Source: Marinobacter subterrani
Lineage (GTDB): Bacteria; Pseudomonadota; Gammaproteobacteria; Pseudomonadales; Oleiphilaceae
Direction of reading: 5' to 3'
Assembly (NCBI RefSeq): GCF_001045555.1
Contig: NZ_LFBU01000001.1
Span: 2,790,001-2,854,000 of the forward strand
DNA length: 64,000 nt
Shown here in pieces: positions 35,325 through 44,972 of this stretch. Each line of letters starts with the position of its first letter. Positions within the stretch are counted from its first letter, which is position 1. The notes under the pieces were generated by a model. It worked only from the letters and a program-made list of their open reading frames with translations. It ran no database searches and was not told the origin of the DNA. A program made the position numbers and the translations under genes.

Positions 35325-37586
35325 TCAGCTTCTCAGCAAATGACTCAGCGCGCTGCGCAGCTTCAGCGGCTTTACCGGCTTGTTCATCAGTAGATGCCCG
35401 AGTTCCCGGATGTGCTGCTTGAGCTCGTTGGTGTAGTTGGCGGTAATCACCACCACCGGTGCCGGATAGCGGCGTCGACCGTTAATCCGGGCCACCAGGT
35501 CCACGCCATTCTCGTCGTTATCCAGGTGGTAATCCGCCAGAATCAGGTCCACGGCACTGCGGGCCGGGTCAAGCTGGCGCTCGAGGTCATCCAGCGACAC
35601 CGCGGTCACCACCTGGCAGTCCCAGCCTTCCAGCAGGGTTTTCATGCCCTGGCAGATCGCCCGGTCGTTGTCGATCACCCAGATCCGCGCGCCACCCAGG
35701 CCGCTGTCGAAGGAAACCGTGCGATTCTGATCCGACTCCGGTCGTCTGGGCTGCAGTCGGCCAATGGGCACACGCACGCTGAACACGGAACCCCGGCCTT
35801 CAACGGAAGATACCGTCACTTCATGGCCGAGCATGCGGGATATCTTGTCGACGATGGCAAGGCCGAGACCAAGCCCCTTGTCCGGTTGGGAGCCGGCCGG
35901 ACGGATCCGTTTGAATTCCTGGAAGATCTCGGTGAGTTTGTCTTCGGGAATGCCGGGGCCGGTATCCCACACCTGCAACAAAACATGATCACCACCGCGT
36001 CGGCAGCCCAACAGAATCCGGCCCCTCCCTGTATAGCGGATGGCATTAGTCAGAAAATTCCGGAGTATCCGCGCCAGCAACTGGGAATCCGATTTCACGA
36101 TCGCAGAACTGGCAACAAAATCCAGCCGGAGTCCCTCGGCCATGGCCATTTGCCGGAACTCCCGGGCGATATTGTTGAGCAGGTCCCGCAGGTCAAACGC
36201 CGTGACATCGGGCTTGATCACACCGGCGTCCAGCTTGGAAATATCAACCAGAGTACCCAGCAGGTTTTCCACATCATCCAGGGAGGTGCTGACCGAGCGC
36301 ACCAGGCCCTCGGCCTTGGGCCCGAAAGACTGCTCCAGCAGGGCACTGGTAAACAGTCGCGCCGCGTTAAGAGGCTGCAGCAGGTCGTGGCTGACCGCCG
36401 CCAGAAACTTGGTTTTGGACAGGTTGGCCCGCTCCGCTTCCAGCTTGGCGTCTCTCAGTCGCGCCTCCACTGCCGCCCGCTCGGTGATTTCCTGGCGCAG
36501 CTGGTTGTTCAGGCCGGTCAGTGCCGCCGTGCGTTCTTTCACCCGGCGCTCCAGGTTATCGTAGGCCTGCTCCAGGGCCAGCGCGGTCTTGCGCCGGTCG
36601 GTAATATCACGGATCAGCACGAAGAAACCGATGATATCGCCCTGCTCGTCGAAATTGGGCACGTAGGAGCGCAGCATGTAACGCACCCCGCCCTGCTCCC
36701 CGGTTTCCTCGAACTCGAAGGTGACGTTATGGCCATCCATGACATCCAGGATCTGGGGCAGCAGGCGCTGGTACAGCTCTGGCGAGTGCACATGATCCAG
36801 GCGCTTGCCCAGGGGCGACTCGCCCTTGCGGCCGTACCAGGCCTCGTACACCTTGTTGCAGAAGTGGATGGTCATGTCGGCACCGACGTAGGCAATCAGC
36901 GCCGGCACGTGGTCGGTGACCACGCGTATCCAGCGCTCACTCTCTTCAAGCGCCTTGATGCGGCGGGCCATTTCGCTGTTCTTGACCTCGGTGATGTCGG
37001 AATAGAGCACTACCAGCCCGCCTTCCCGGGTGGGTCTCTCTGTCATCTGCACCCAACGGCCATTGGACAGCAGGAACACCACGCCTTCGGAATCGGGGTG
37101 GCTGTGTTCTTCGGCAATCAACCCGGAGACAACCGCCTGGGATTTGACCTCGGCGATACTGGTACCGGGCCCGGGTACTGCCAGCCCGGCCTGGCGCCAG
37201 TAACTGCGGAACCGGCTGTTGCTCTGGATCAGGCAATGCCGGTGGTCAAACAGTACAAAACCGTCCGCGATGCTCTCAATGGCGTCACTCAGGCGCTGGC
37301 GGGTGGTTTCGGCTTCCTCCCTGGCGCGACTCAGGGCCTTGTTACTGCCCTTCAGTTCCTCCATGGCCTGGTTCAGGGCCTCGGTGCGCTCGCGCACCTG
37401 TTCGGCCAGCACCACGGAATGCTCGAACGCCGCATAGGGCTCGGGTTTATGGGCCGAGCCGGACTCCACCCGCACGATCAGTGCATCGCGAATCCGCCGC
37501 AGGCGCTCATTTTCCGCCTCAAGCTCGGCAATGCGCCGGTCCCGGTCGTCTGTCTCGGGGATGTCAGTCTTGTCCGGAACGGACAT
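35325..37586 (-). CDS. nahK: Hybrid sensor histidine kinase, NahK/ErcS'-like
   Basis: A cytoplasmic hybrid kinase of about 753 residues: N-terminal coiled coil (residues ~15-110), at least two PAS domains (one around ALNEATTRQRLSDAIESIADGFVLFDH, one around RWIRVVTDHVPALIAYVGAD), HisKA with AAVSHDLLQPLNAARLF, HATPase_c, and a receiver with LILADYHLDNDENG. ATG 37586 overlaps the NosP-like gene's end by 23 bp; a TTG four codons upstream is possible. NahK in P. aeruginosa is partnered with the NO sensor NosP encoded just upstream, the same arrangement as here. Confidence 0.85.
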   Translation of the reverse strand: MSVPDKTDIPETDDRDRRIAELEAENERLRRIRDALIVRVESGSAHKPEPYAAFEHSVVLAEQVRERTEALNQAMEELKGSNKALSRAREEAETTRQRLSDAIESIADGFVLFDHRHCLIQSNSRFRSYWRQAGLAVPGPGTSIAEVKSQAVVSGLIAEEHSHPDSEGVVFLLSNGRWVQMTERPTREGGLVVLYSDITEVKNSEMARRIKALEESERWIRVVTDHVPALIAYVGADMTIHFCNKVYEAWYGRKGESPLGKRLDHVHSPELYQRLLPQILDVMDGHNVTFEFEETGEQGGVRYMLRSYVPNFDEQGDIIGFFVLIRDITDRRKTALALEQAYDNLERRVKERTAALTGLNNQLRQEITERAAVEARLRDAKLEAERANLSKTKFLAAVSHDLLQPLNAARLFTSALLEQSFGPKAEGLVRSVSTSLDDVENLLGTLVDISKLDAGVIKPDVTAFDLRDLLNNIAREFRQMAMAEGLRLDFVASSAIVKSDSQLLARILRNFLTNAIRYTGRGRILLGCRRGGDHVLLQVWDTGPGIPEDKLTEIFQEFKRIRPAGSQPDKGLGLGLAIVDKISRMLGHEVTVSSVEGRGSVFSVRVPIGRLQPRRPESDQNRTVSFDSGLGGARIWVIDNDRAICQGMKTLLEGWDCQVVTAVSLDDLERQLDPARSAVDLILADYHLDNDENGVDLVARINGRRRYPAPVVVITANYTNELKQHIRELGHLLMNKPVKPLKLRSALSHLLRS

Positions 37587-38844
37587 CAGGCTGGCCAATG
37601 ACCACCCCCGTAAACGTCTGGTTTATGTGCATGCCGTCAAACTGCTCGCCGTAGGTGTTGAAGCCAATCACCTTGTGATGGCGCAGGAACTCCGAGACCG
37701 CTTCCACCTCCCCGGTCAGCTCCGCTTCCAACCGGCGCAGGAAGCAGTCGCAGCCAATGGTCACCAGCGGTGGCCCCACCACCCGTTCGGCCGCCTCGAT
37801 CTGGCTGCGCACGCTGTCGAGCAGGGATTCCGGCGCCATGGCCGTCATCACGATGCCGGTTTCCACCGCGCAGTAGAACGTCAGGCTCTTGTCCGGATTG
37901 ACCCGCTGCACGGAGCGGACAAAATAGTGGCCGCCGATCTTTACCCCCATGGGCCTGAGCGCGAAGATTCGGCGATCCAGGGCATCCACATCCACGCCAA
38001 CGGCCCGGGCATAGGCCTCGGCGGCAGGTTCCGCATTCAGTTCGTATACGGTCCGGCTTGCCGGGCAGGCCTCGGTCACCACCAGTTTTTCACTGCGCTC
38101 GACCATGTGGTGGGTGGAAAACACCCGGAAATCCAGCGGCGTGTTCACCAGCAACACGGTGGCCGCACCAGTATGGAACTGGCCGTCATAAAACACATGG
38201 GTATTGGCCAGGCGCTCATCATCGCCGGCCGAGCCGCCAAACTGGGGAATGCTGCCGAGGGCCGAGTTGAGGGTAGCCAGAACCAGTTCTTCGCGGCTCG
38301 ACAAGCCATCCAGCAGCGTGATGGCAAAGGTGTTGCCCTTGACCGGTGCCAACCGGGCATCCCGGCAGGTGGCAAGCAGGTCGTCGATCACCCCCTGGGC
38401 ATCCTGCAGGGTGAAACGTTCCAGCTCCCGGATCAGCGCGCAGTCGATGGCAAAGTAACGCCTATCAAACCCGATGGCGGTAATGCATCCGCGGCCGTAA
38501 CCCTCCGGCGTGATTTCTCCGGCGGATGTGCAGCCGCAAACCCGCACCCCCGGGAAGCTGTGCTCAAGGGCCTCGCCCAGCCAGCCCAGATCGTATTCCG
38601 CCGAACAGAAAAACAGCACACAGCCGAGATGCTCATGGCTGAGCTGGCTGGCAAGATTGGTGGCGGCCAACATCGGATCGCGAACGCTGGAGCTCGCTAC
38701 CCGGACCGCGGGCAGGGTCGTCGCTGGCTTCATAAACGCGGATCCCGGAAACGGATGACTTTTCACCGATTCTACGGCATCCGCAAACGCAGCCAATGCG
38801 ACTTCAGTGCTTTTAATCGGCGCGCCAAAATGATCGTAAGCCAT
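37564..38844 (-). CDS. nosP: FIST-domain protein, NosP-like nitric-oxide sensor
   Basis: A 426-residue protein with FIST_N (around SSVRDPMLAATNLASQLSHEHLGCVLFFCSAEYDLGWLGEAL and GCTSAGEITPEGYG) and FIST_C (around GIVMTAMAPESLLDSVRSQIEAAERVVG, FNTYGEQFDGMHINQTFTGVVIG). In P. aeruginosa NosP binds haem and NO and inhibits NahK. Here too it is encoded immediately upstream of, and overlapping, the NahK-like kinase. The ATG at 38844 follows AGGAGG at 11 bases; more distant in-frame starts lack a site. The haem ligand is not assigned from this sequence. Confidence 0.8.
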   Translation of the reverse strand: MAYDHFGAPIKSTEVALAAFADAVESVKSHPFPGSAFMKPATTLPAVRVASSSVRDPMLAATNLASQLSHEHLGCVLFFCSAEYDLGWLGEALEHSFPGVRVCGCTSAGEITPEGYGRGCITAIGFDRRYFAIDCALIRELERFTLQDAQGVIDDLLATCRDARLAPVKGNTFAITLLDGLSSREELVLATLNSALGSIPQFGGSAGDDERLANTHVFYDGQFHTGAATVLLVNTPLDFRVFSTHHMVERSEKLVVTEACPASRTVYELNAEPAAEAYARAVGVDVDALDRRIFALRPMGVKIGGHYFVRSVQRVNPDKSLTFYCAVETGIVMTAMAPESLLDSVRSQIEAAERVVGPPLVTIGCDCFLRRLEAELTGEVEAVSEFLRHHKVIGFNTYGEQFDGMHINQTFTGVVIGQPDVRSGQD

Positions 38845-38971
38845 TGATTGAACTGCCTCCTGAATCAATGTCTGGTGGCGCTGCCGGTTTCCATGGGCGC
38901 AAACCGGCACTTTAGTCTTAGGCAGACCGGCGCCAGGGGGGCTTCCTGGCTCCCCGGGCACCAGTCAATGC

Positions 38972-40075
38972 TCAGAACATGACGATGGCGCCGAGGGCGA
39001 TGGTGTCGGCCTCGGTGGTGGTTGCGCCGGTGGTGCTGTTGCTGTCTTGGTACATGTTGTATTCGGCAACCAGCTTGAAGTTGCTGTTTACATCGTGGAA
39101 GAACCCGAGCGTTGTGCTTTCCGTTTCCAGGTTCAGAATTTCAGCGTCGGTCTCGCCGTAGGACAGCACAACGCGATTGGGGCCAAAGGCGTAGGAGCCC
39201 TGAACCAGGAAGCCGTCCGCGTCGTCCTCGGCCACTGCGCCGTTGACGATCAGAACCGGGTTGTTACCTGTGGAGCTGAAGCCGGAAGCGGCCAGGGTGA
39301 GCCCGGCAACCGATGCTTTCACACCATAGCCCAAGCCCGTGCTATCAACGGTGGTTGCGCCGTTCTCCGCGGACTGGTAACGGCCATTCACCCAGCCGGT
39401 CAGCGCCACATTGTTGAGCTTGGCGTTGTAAGTCACCTCGGATTCAAAGCGCGGTGTAGGGTTTTCATCCGCCGGTGTTCCGGTAACCGTATCGGCCGGG
39501 TCCAGCACACCGGCTGCCACCTTGAGGCCACTCATATCCGGCGAGCGGTAGGTGATCTGGGCCGAGGGCGTGGGGTATGGATAGCCCGCGCGGATATTGC
39601 CGAAAGACACGCCACCGGCCAGGCCCGGGGACCCGAAGCCCATCAGGATCTCATCCAGGAAAATGTTGGAGCGGGCGTAGAGGCCGAAATCCTTACCGAT
39701 CAATACCTGGCCGAAATCGCCGTCCACCGTGGCGTAGAACTGCCGCACATCGATTGCAGTGGCGGTCGGTGAATCCAGGCTGTCATTGATGGTGGTCCAG
39801 AACGAAGACCGGCCACCCAGGGTCAGGTCCCCCATGTCCTTGCTGAAATTGAAGCCGATGGTGTTGGGCAGAAAGCCCATCTTGATACGGGAATCACGGG
39901 TATCCGCCAGCTTGTCTTCGCGATTGACATAGAACGCATTGAAGTAGCCATCCACGGAAAAGCTGGTGCCATCCTGGTTATACAGTTCAACAGCGGCGTT
40001 GGCGCCGGCACTCGCACCCATGGCCGCGGCCATGGCAAGCGCTAACCCTGACTTTCTGAAATTATTGTTGTTCAT
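38972..40075 (-). CDS. Outer-membrane porin (Gram-negative porin family)
   Basis: A 367-residue beta-barrel protein with signal peptide MNNNNFRKSGLALAMAAAMG...ANA (cleavage about residue 27). The mature N-terminus is VELYNQDGTSFSVDGYFNAFYV. It has alternating strands and the C-terminal aromatic end AIVMF required for barrel insertion. It likely allows diffusion of small solutes. A weak match to the regulon element lies at 40237-40255. Confidence 0.88.
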   Translation of the reverse strand: MNNNNFRKSGLALAMAAAMGASAGANAAVELYNQDGTSFSVDGYFNAFYVNREDKLADTRDSRIKMGFLPNTIGFNFSKDMGDLTLGGRSSFWTTINDSLDSPTATAIDVRQFYATVDGDFGQVLIGKDFGLYARSNIFLDEILMGFGSPGLAGGVSFGNIRAGYPYPTPSAQITYRSPDMSGLKVAAGVLDPADTVTGTPADENPTPRFESEVTYNAKLNNVALTGWVNGRYQSAENGATTVDSTGLGYGVKASVAGLTLAASGFSSTGNNPVLIVNGAVAEDDADGFLVQGSYAFGPNRVVLSYGETDAEILNLETESTTLGFFHDVNSNFKLVAEYNMYQDSNSTTGATTTEADTIALGAIVMF

Positions 40076-40236
40076 AGTTCCCCCGGTTGTTTTTGGAAAT
40101 CTGGGATCAGAGCAGCGGGTTATCCCGGCGCTCCAGGCGTGGTCTGTCGCCTGAATTCCATGGTCGGTGATGGAGGGAAAGGGGGAAATGCGCCCAGGGA
40201 GCAGGTTTTCTGCTTATTTGGGAGGCATTGAAAATC

Positions 40237-40255
40237 AAACTTTGGGATTACGACC
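40237..40255 (-). promoter_or_regulatory. Weak match to the PQQ-regulon element before the porin gene
   Basis: AAACTTTGGGATTACGACC, similar to CACTTGGTAGTACGACC at the exaA site. It lies about 170 bp upstream of the porin start, overlapping the extreme 3' side of the intergenic region. Confidence 0.25.
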
Positions 40256-40266
40256 AGCCGGAAAGA

Positions 40267-41670
40267 TCACCCGGGGAACTGGGCCAACTCCTGCAGGCAG
40301 TCGTTCAGGAAGTCTTCCGGGTCAGTCATGACGGCTTCATCCGCAACCACGCCAAACTGAACCTGGCCGGCGTAGCTGACAATACTGATGCCCAGGCCGA
40401 TATCACCGGCCTGGGGCACCCAGAACATCTGTTCGGTTATCCGGCAACCGGCAAGGTACCGAACGTCTGTGGTACCGGGCACGTTCGACACCACCGCACT
40501 GGCCTTGCGGTAGAACACATCGGCAACGGGGGTACGCCAGGTTTCCGGAATCACCGTGGCACTGGCCGCAAGCCCCCAGGCGATACCCGGCTGCCAGCTT
40601 TTCTTGAGGCGGCGGGTTTCATGCTTGATGCGGTACAGGCGCTCCAGCGGGCTTTCGCCATCCACCGGCAGGGGCACAAACACCGTCCCAAAATAGTTTC
40701 CCAGGGCGCCGGGTTCCGGTTGCAGCTCGGCTGGCAGTCGGCTGCGGATATCCACAGGGACCGCCGCGTGCAGAACCGCCTCGTCCAGCTCGTCACCCTC
40801 AATACCCAGCCGCACCCGAACCGCCGCGGCCACACAACTGAGCAAGACATCGTTGATGGTGACATTGGTGGCCCGGGCAATCGCCCGAAAACGGTCCAGC
40901 GGTACCGGATCGGACCAGCGACAGTGCCGCCGCCCCAGCAGCGGCCGCCGGAGATCCGTCACCGTATCTTCCGGCTCCACCAGAAACTCAGAGAATTCAT
41001 GCACCAGCTTCAGGCTCTTCTGGGCAACCTGCTCCAGTAAACGGCCTGCGTCCTGCCATTGATTGCCGCTGGCGTCACCGGCCCCCGGATCGCCACCGGG
41101 CACGTCCCGGGCAGGTTCGGTTGCCGCCAGTTGGCCCAGCCAGGCCCTGGCTGCGGAGGTCCAGCGGGCCAGCTCGGCGGTTTCCGGCGCACCGTAAAGG
41201 GCAGGATGCTGCTGGGGAGAGGGCGGGCACAGGCGATCAAAAATGCCCAGCAGGGACAAACCGTCGGCATAGCAATGATGAAGGCGCAGCAGCAATACCG
41301 CGCCACCCTCGGCATTGGGCGCCAGCCAGAATTTCCAGCGCGGCCGGTACATGGGCAAAGGCTGGTTCAGGCGCACCGATACCCAGTCCTGAAGCGTTTC
41401 CGGTGTGAACGGGTCGACCACCACATCGAGATGGTGCCGGACATCAAACATCGGGTCCGGTTCCCACCACCAGGCGGGCGAGCGCTTGACCGGCATGTAC
41501 CGGAAACGCTCCCAGGCCATCCAGTAAACCCTGAGGAATTCGCGAAAGCGCGGTGCCGTGAGGCCATCCACCCGCATCATAACGGTTATGGTCATGGGGT
41601 TTTCCGGGCGCTCCAGGGCCAGCCAGGCCGAATCCGCAGGTAGCAGGAGGTGCGATTGCTGGTGACTCAA
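40267..41670 (-). CDS. Wax ester synthase / diacylglycerol acyltransferase (WS/DGAT)
   Basis: Bifunctional acyltransferase making wax esters and triacylglycerols from acyl-CoA. The catalytic motif HHCYADG is at residues 131-137 when the start is the TTG at 41670. This is the usual position, and GGGGA lies upstream, so the TTG is preferred to a GTG at 41760. The DSAWLALERPENPM N-terminus and the C-terminal SNVPGT-type segment VVSNVPGTTDVRYLAGCRI are family features. The enzyme acts at the inner membrane and lipid droplets. The neighbouring alpha/beta hydrolase is on the opposite strand. Confidence 0.9.
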   Translation of the reverse strand: MSHQQSHLLLPADSAWLALERPENPMTITVMMRVDGLTAPRFREFLRVYWMAWERFRYMPVKRSPAWWWEPDPMFDVRHHLDVVVDPFTPETLQDWVSVRLNQPLPMYRPRWKFWLAPNAEGGAVLLLRLHHCYADGLSLLGIFDRLCPPSPQQHPALYGAPETAELARWTSAARAWLGQLAATEPARDVPGGDPGAGDASGNQWQDAGRLLEQVAQKSLKLVHEFSEFLVEPEDTVTDLRRPLLGRRHCRWSDPVPLDRFRAIARATNVTINDVLLSCVAAAVRVRLGIEGDELDEAVLHAAVPVDIRSRLPAELQPEPGALGNYFGTVFVPLPVDGESPLERLYRIKHETRRLKKSWQPGIAWGLAASATVIPETWRTPVADVFYRKASAVVSNVPGTTDVRYLAGCRITEQMFWVPQAGDIGLGISIVSYAGQVQFGVVADEAVMTDPEDFLNDCLQELAQFPG

Positions 41671-41992
41671 ACCCGAATGTCCCCGGAAGTATGGTGGTGG
41701 TAAGTAAAAACCGAACCCCGCATTGTGCCAGACAAGCCCAGCCGGCTCCATAGAAGGCACCGGCTCACGGTGTTACAAAAAATTACACGTGCGTAACTCT
41801 TCACTTCTATACTGGTTATAAGCCTTAATGCAATGGTTATTAAACAACCGGATCCGTCATCGATTGGCCCTGACCGTTCGTAAATACAGTGTCCAGCGCC
41901 AATAACTCAATGGTCCGATCGGGGTACAAAAGAGTCACCAGCACACTCAGATTCCCATAAAAGGCCATTGCCGTGCTGGGGGGAGAGCAGTA

Positions 41993-42916
41993 ATGAAAGC
42001 GAGCCATGTACGCAAGCTGATAAAACCGATTGAAAGCGCCTACTCGGAAATGTTTTCCGGGCAGGTCTATCGTGTCGGCAAAGGCGCTGTTTCCGTTCGC
42101 AATCACAGCGGCAAGGCGGAACAGACGGTTGTCGGGGTGCACGGCTTCCTGGAAAACCACTGTTATTTCACCCAGGCCTATGAAGCGCCCACCACCGAAC
42201 TGATTCTGCTGACCTGCAGCAATTATCATATTCCGGTAAACGGTGTGACGCCGGAAGTCCCGGGCTGGGAGCTGCCAATCAAGCAACTGGAAGGCACCAT
42301 CGAGTACGATGCCTGCATTCTGAACCAGGCGTTGTCGAACCTGCCCACCACCGATAACATTCGGGTGCATGGCCACTCCCGGGGCGGGGCGGTGATTCTC
42401 GAGGCCATCAAGCAATGGCCGGCGCTCTACGAGGATGTGGAAGTGGTGCTGGAAGCGCCGGTTCTGCCACAGGGCAAGCTGCACGCGCTGGTCACCACGC
42501 TGCTGGAGCCTGTCAGCCATGGCATGTGGCCCTGGCTGATCCGTCTGATCAACAGTGCACCCTCTTCAGCCTATGGCCAGACCTTCTTTGGCAAGATGAA
42601 CCCGCGCAAGAAGCAACTGCTGAGCAAGCTGTTTTCCGCCACCAAGGACCACCTGACCATCGTTCGCAACATCGAGAACATCATGGACTGGATGGCGCGC
42701 ACCGATACCGGTATCTACAACGATGTCCGCCAGGGCACCTTCCTGATTCCGGCGGTGGACCGCATTCTGGATCGTTCCTCCATGCTGGCCAGTGCCCGCC
42801 AGAGCCCGACCACCATGCGAATTGTGGAAACCGAGGCGCCAAGCCATTTCATCACCCTCGACAGCAGGGAGTGGGTACCCGGCTTTGAAACACTGCCGGC
42901 GGCCGCCCAGGGATAG
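41993..42916 (+). CDS. Alpha/beta hydrolase
   Basis: A 307-residue hydrolase. VGVHGFLENHCYFT is the oxyanion-hole region. The nucleophile elbow is GHSRGGAV (Ser129), with a likely Asp in the C-terminal half (VPGFETLP region not decisive) and His in APSHFITL. No export signal is seen. A GGGGGGAG-like site precedes the ATG. The substrate is unknown; lipid or ester hydrolysis is plausible given the adjacent WS/DGAT. Confidence 0.75.
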   Translation: MKASHVRKLIKPIESAYSEMFSGQVYRVGKGAVSVRNHSGKAEQTVVGVHGFLENHCYFTQAYEAPTTELILLTCSNYHIPVNGVTPEVPGWELPIKQLEGTIEYDACILNQALSNLPTTDNIRVHGHSRGGAVILEAIKQWPALYEDVEVVLEAPVLPQGKLHALVTTLLEPVSHGMWPWLIRLINSAPSSAYGQTFFGKMNPRKKQLLSKLFSATKDHLTIVRNIENIMDWMARTDTGIYNDVRQGTFLIPAVDRILDRSSMLASARQSPTTMRIVETEAPSHFITLDSREWVPGFETLPAAAQG

Positions 42917-43006
42917 CGCCCGGCCCGACCTTACTGCAAGACCTGACGAGCTCCGCTAAACTACGCCACTTTCCTCCGTTCTATCAGGTTTAGTGGAGCC
43001 AGCCCC

Positions 43007-43756
43007 ATGTACCGTGAGCGCCTTGTCGCTACCGAAGCCCGCTCTGAAAGCGCTCGCCGGCTGCAGCAGCTGTTGCTGGACTATCACGATTTCCGGCAGC
43101 TGAAAGCGGCGCACCCGTTACTGGACACCACCTTCCTGGTGGCCGAATGGCAGGCACAGCGCCTGAAGGCAACCCACTCTGACCTGCACCAGCACCCCGG
43201 TTATCACCACGGCCTGGAGTTCCTGCTGACCGATCTGTACGCGCCTGCCGGTATGACCCGCCGGGACGACAACATCGACCGGGTTTTTCCCAAGATGGTG
43301 AAGTGGTTGCCGGACAACCTGCTGGACACCTTCGCCGGGCTGGTCGAGCTCAACCTGATTACCCAACAGCTCGACCTGGAGCTGACCGAGCTTTTCCATA
43401 AGCAGGGCATCGCCGCCGATTCGCTGAGCACCGAACACTACTGCGCTGCCTACCGGGCCAGCGAGCGGCTCGATCAGAGGAAAAAGCAGATCACCCTGGT
43501 GTCGGAGGTCGGCCATCAGCTTGACCATTACGTCCGCAACCGGACGCTCGGCTGGTTACTATCCATGAGCCGCACCCCGGCAGAAATGGCCGATCTCACC
43601 GATCTGCACAGTTTCCTGCACCGGGGCTATTCAGCGTTCCGGAAAATGGAGGACGTAAACCTGCTGATCAACCGGCTGGTTACCCGGGAGCAGCAGGTAA
43701 TGCGCAATATACTGAGCGGTCACCCGGAGCCCTTCAGCCTGCCGGGTGACCTGTAG
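43007..43756 (+). CDS. FFLEELY-motif family protein
   Basis: A 249-residue helical protein. The GLEFLLTDLYAPAGMTRRDDNIDRVFPKMVKWLP segment corresponds to the named motif of the family. Its function is unknown. In Pseudomonas the equivalent gene lies near the PHA and ubiE genes, as it does here. No transmembrane segment. Confidence 0.75.
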   Translation: MYRERLVATEARSESARRLQQLLLDYHDFRQLKAAHPLLDTTFLVAEWQAQRLKATHSDLHQHPGYHHGLEFLLTDLYAPAGMTRRDDNIDRVFPKMVKWLPDNLLDTFAGLVELNLITQQLDLELTELFHKQGIAADSLSTEHYCAAYRASERLDQRKKQITLVSEVGHQLDHYVRNRTLGWLLSMSRTPAEMADLTDLHSFLHRGYSAFRKMEDVNLLINRLVTREQQVMRNILSGHPEPFSLPGDL

Positions 43757-43777
43757 GCGACTCAGGCAGCCTTTTGC

Positions 43778-44056
43778 TCAGGCCTTGCTGATCTGGTCCA
43801 ACTGGGAATGGATTTCCTGCTCGATACGGGATTTGAAGGGCCGCAGCATCATGCCCAGCTCGAGATGGATATGCAGATCCGTCGGGGTGATATTCAGGTG
43901 CCCCTTGACCCCGCTGCGTTTGAATTTCAGGTGATCGCCTTCCCACTGGTAATGCACGTCGAACTGTCTGGACAGATCCTGTGCCAGGGTTTCAGCAGCC
44001 TGCCTGGCATGGTCTTTATCCAGGGTATGCGGGCGGTGTACATCAATGACAGACAT
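43778..44056 (-). CDS. Polyhydroxyalkanoic acid system family protein
   Basis: A 92-residue protein of the PHA-granule-region family (residues MSVIDVHRPHTLDKDHARQA; FKRSGVKGHLNI; LHIHLELGMMLRPFKSRIEQEI). It binds or influences granules in relatives. It is encoded between the FFLEELY gene and ubiE, as in Pseudomonas, although no phaC is in this window. Confidence 0.8.
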   Translation of the reverse strand: MSVIDVHRPHTLDKDHARQAAETLAQDLSRQFDVHYQWEGDHLKFKRSGVKGHLNITPTDLHIHLELGMMLRPFKSRIEQEIHSQLDQISKA

Positions 44057-44180
44057 GAATCAGTTTTCTCTCGGATTTGGACAGATTTACAGTTTAGGGG
44101 GCTATTTAACTCACCGCCACCCTTGTAGCAACCCCGTCAGCGGTTAGAATACGGGGTTCAGATTCTGACAGGACACCCCC

Positions 44181-44972
44181 ATGAGCGAGCAGCAAACGCC
44201 AGCCAGCCCGGCCGCAAACAACAACGGCCAGGACGACGTCACCCACTTTGGTTTCCGCAATGTACCCAGGAGCCAGAAGGCAAGCCAGGTGGCCGAAGTT
44301 TTCCACAGCGTGGCCGGCAAGTACGACCTCATGAACGACCTGATGTCCATGGGCATCCACCGGCTCTGGAAACGCTTTACCATCGAGCTTTCCGGGGTAC
44401 GGCCCGGCCACCAGGTGCTGGATATTGCCGGCGGCACCGGGGATCTCACCATGAAGTTCTCGGACCTTGTGGGCCCCTCCGGCAAGGTGGTGCTGGCCGA
44501 CATCAATGCGTCCATGCTTCAGGTCGGCCGCAGCCGGCTGACCGATCGCGGCTACGCCGGCAACATCGAGTATGTCCAGGCGGATGCCGAACACCTGCCC
44601 TTCCCGGACAACAACTTCAACGCGGTATCCATCGCGTTCGGCCTGCGCAACGTTACCGACAAGGATCAGGCCCTCCGGGATATGACCCGGGTTCTCAAAC
44701 CCGGTGGCAAGCTGATGATCCTGGAATTCTCCAAGCCGACCAATCCGCTGCTGAGCAAGGCCTACGACACCTACTCGTTCTCCGCCCTGCCGCTGATGGG
44801 CCAGCTCATTGCCGGCGACAGTGAAAGCTACAAGTACCTGGCCGAGTCCATCCGCATGCACCCGGACCAGAACACCCTCAAGGGCATGATGGAAGACGCC
44901 GGCCTGGTGAACTGCAAGTACTACAACATGACCGGCGGCATTGTCGCCCTGCACGTGGGAATCAAGCCCTGA
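44181..44972 (+). CDS. ubiE: Bifunctional demethylmenaquinone/ubiquinone C-methyltransferase UbiE
   Basis: SAM-dependent methyltransferase of ubiquinone biosynthesis. The 263-residue protein contains [17 protein letters not shown], the SAM motif [12 protein letters not shown] and the downstream [12 protein letters not shown], all typical of UbiE. It overlaps the ubiJ start by one base and leads the ubiE-ubiJ-ubiB group. Confidence 0.97.
   Translation: MSEQQTPASPAANNNGQDDVTHFGFRNVPRSQKASQVAEVFHSVAGKYDLMNDLMSMGIHRLWKRFTIELSGVRPGHQVLDIAGGTGDLTMKFSDLVGPSGKVVLADINASMLQVGRSRLTDRGYAGNIEYVQADAEHLPFPDNNFNAVSIAFGLRNVTDKDQALRDMTRVLKPGGKLMILEFSKPTNPLLSKAYDTYSFSALPLMGQLIAGDSESYKYLAESIRMHPDQNTLKGMMEDAGLVNCKYYNMTGGIVALHVGIKP

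Noticed and set aside
35394-37601. Plus-strand 735-aa ORF antisense to the NahK-like kinase
   Set aside because: Mirror frame of a GC-rich gene with intact kinase motifs on the other strand.
12971-40075. PQQ island as a recent horizontal acquisition
   Set aside because: Base composition and codon style match the flanks, there is no integrase, tRNA or direct-repeat boundary, and gene order is conserved in Pseudomonas.
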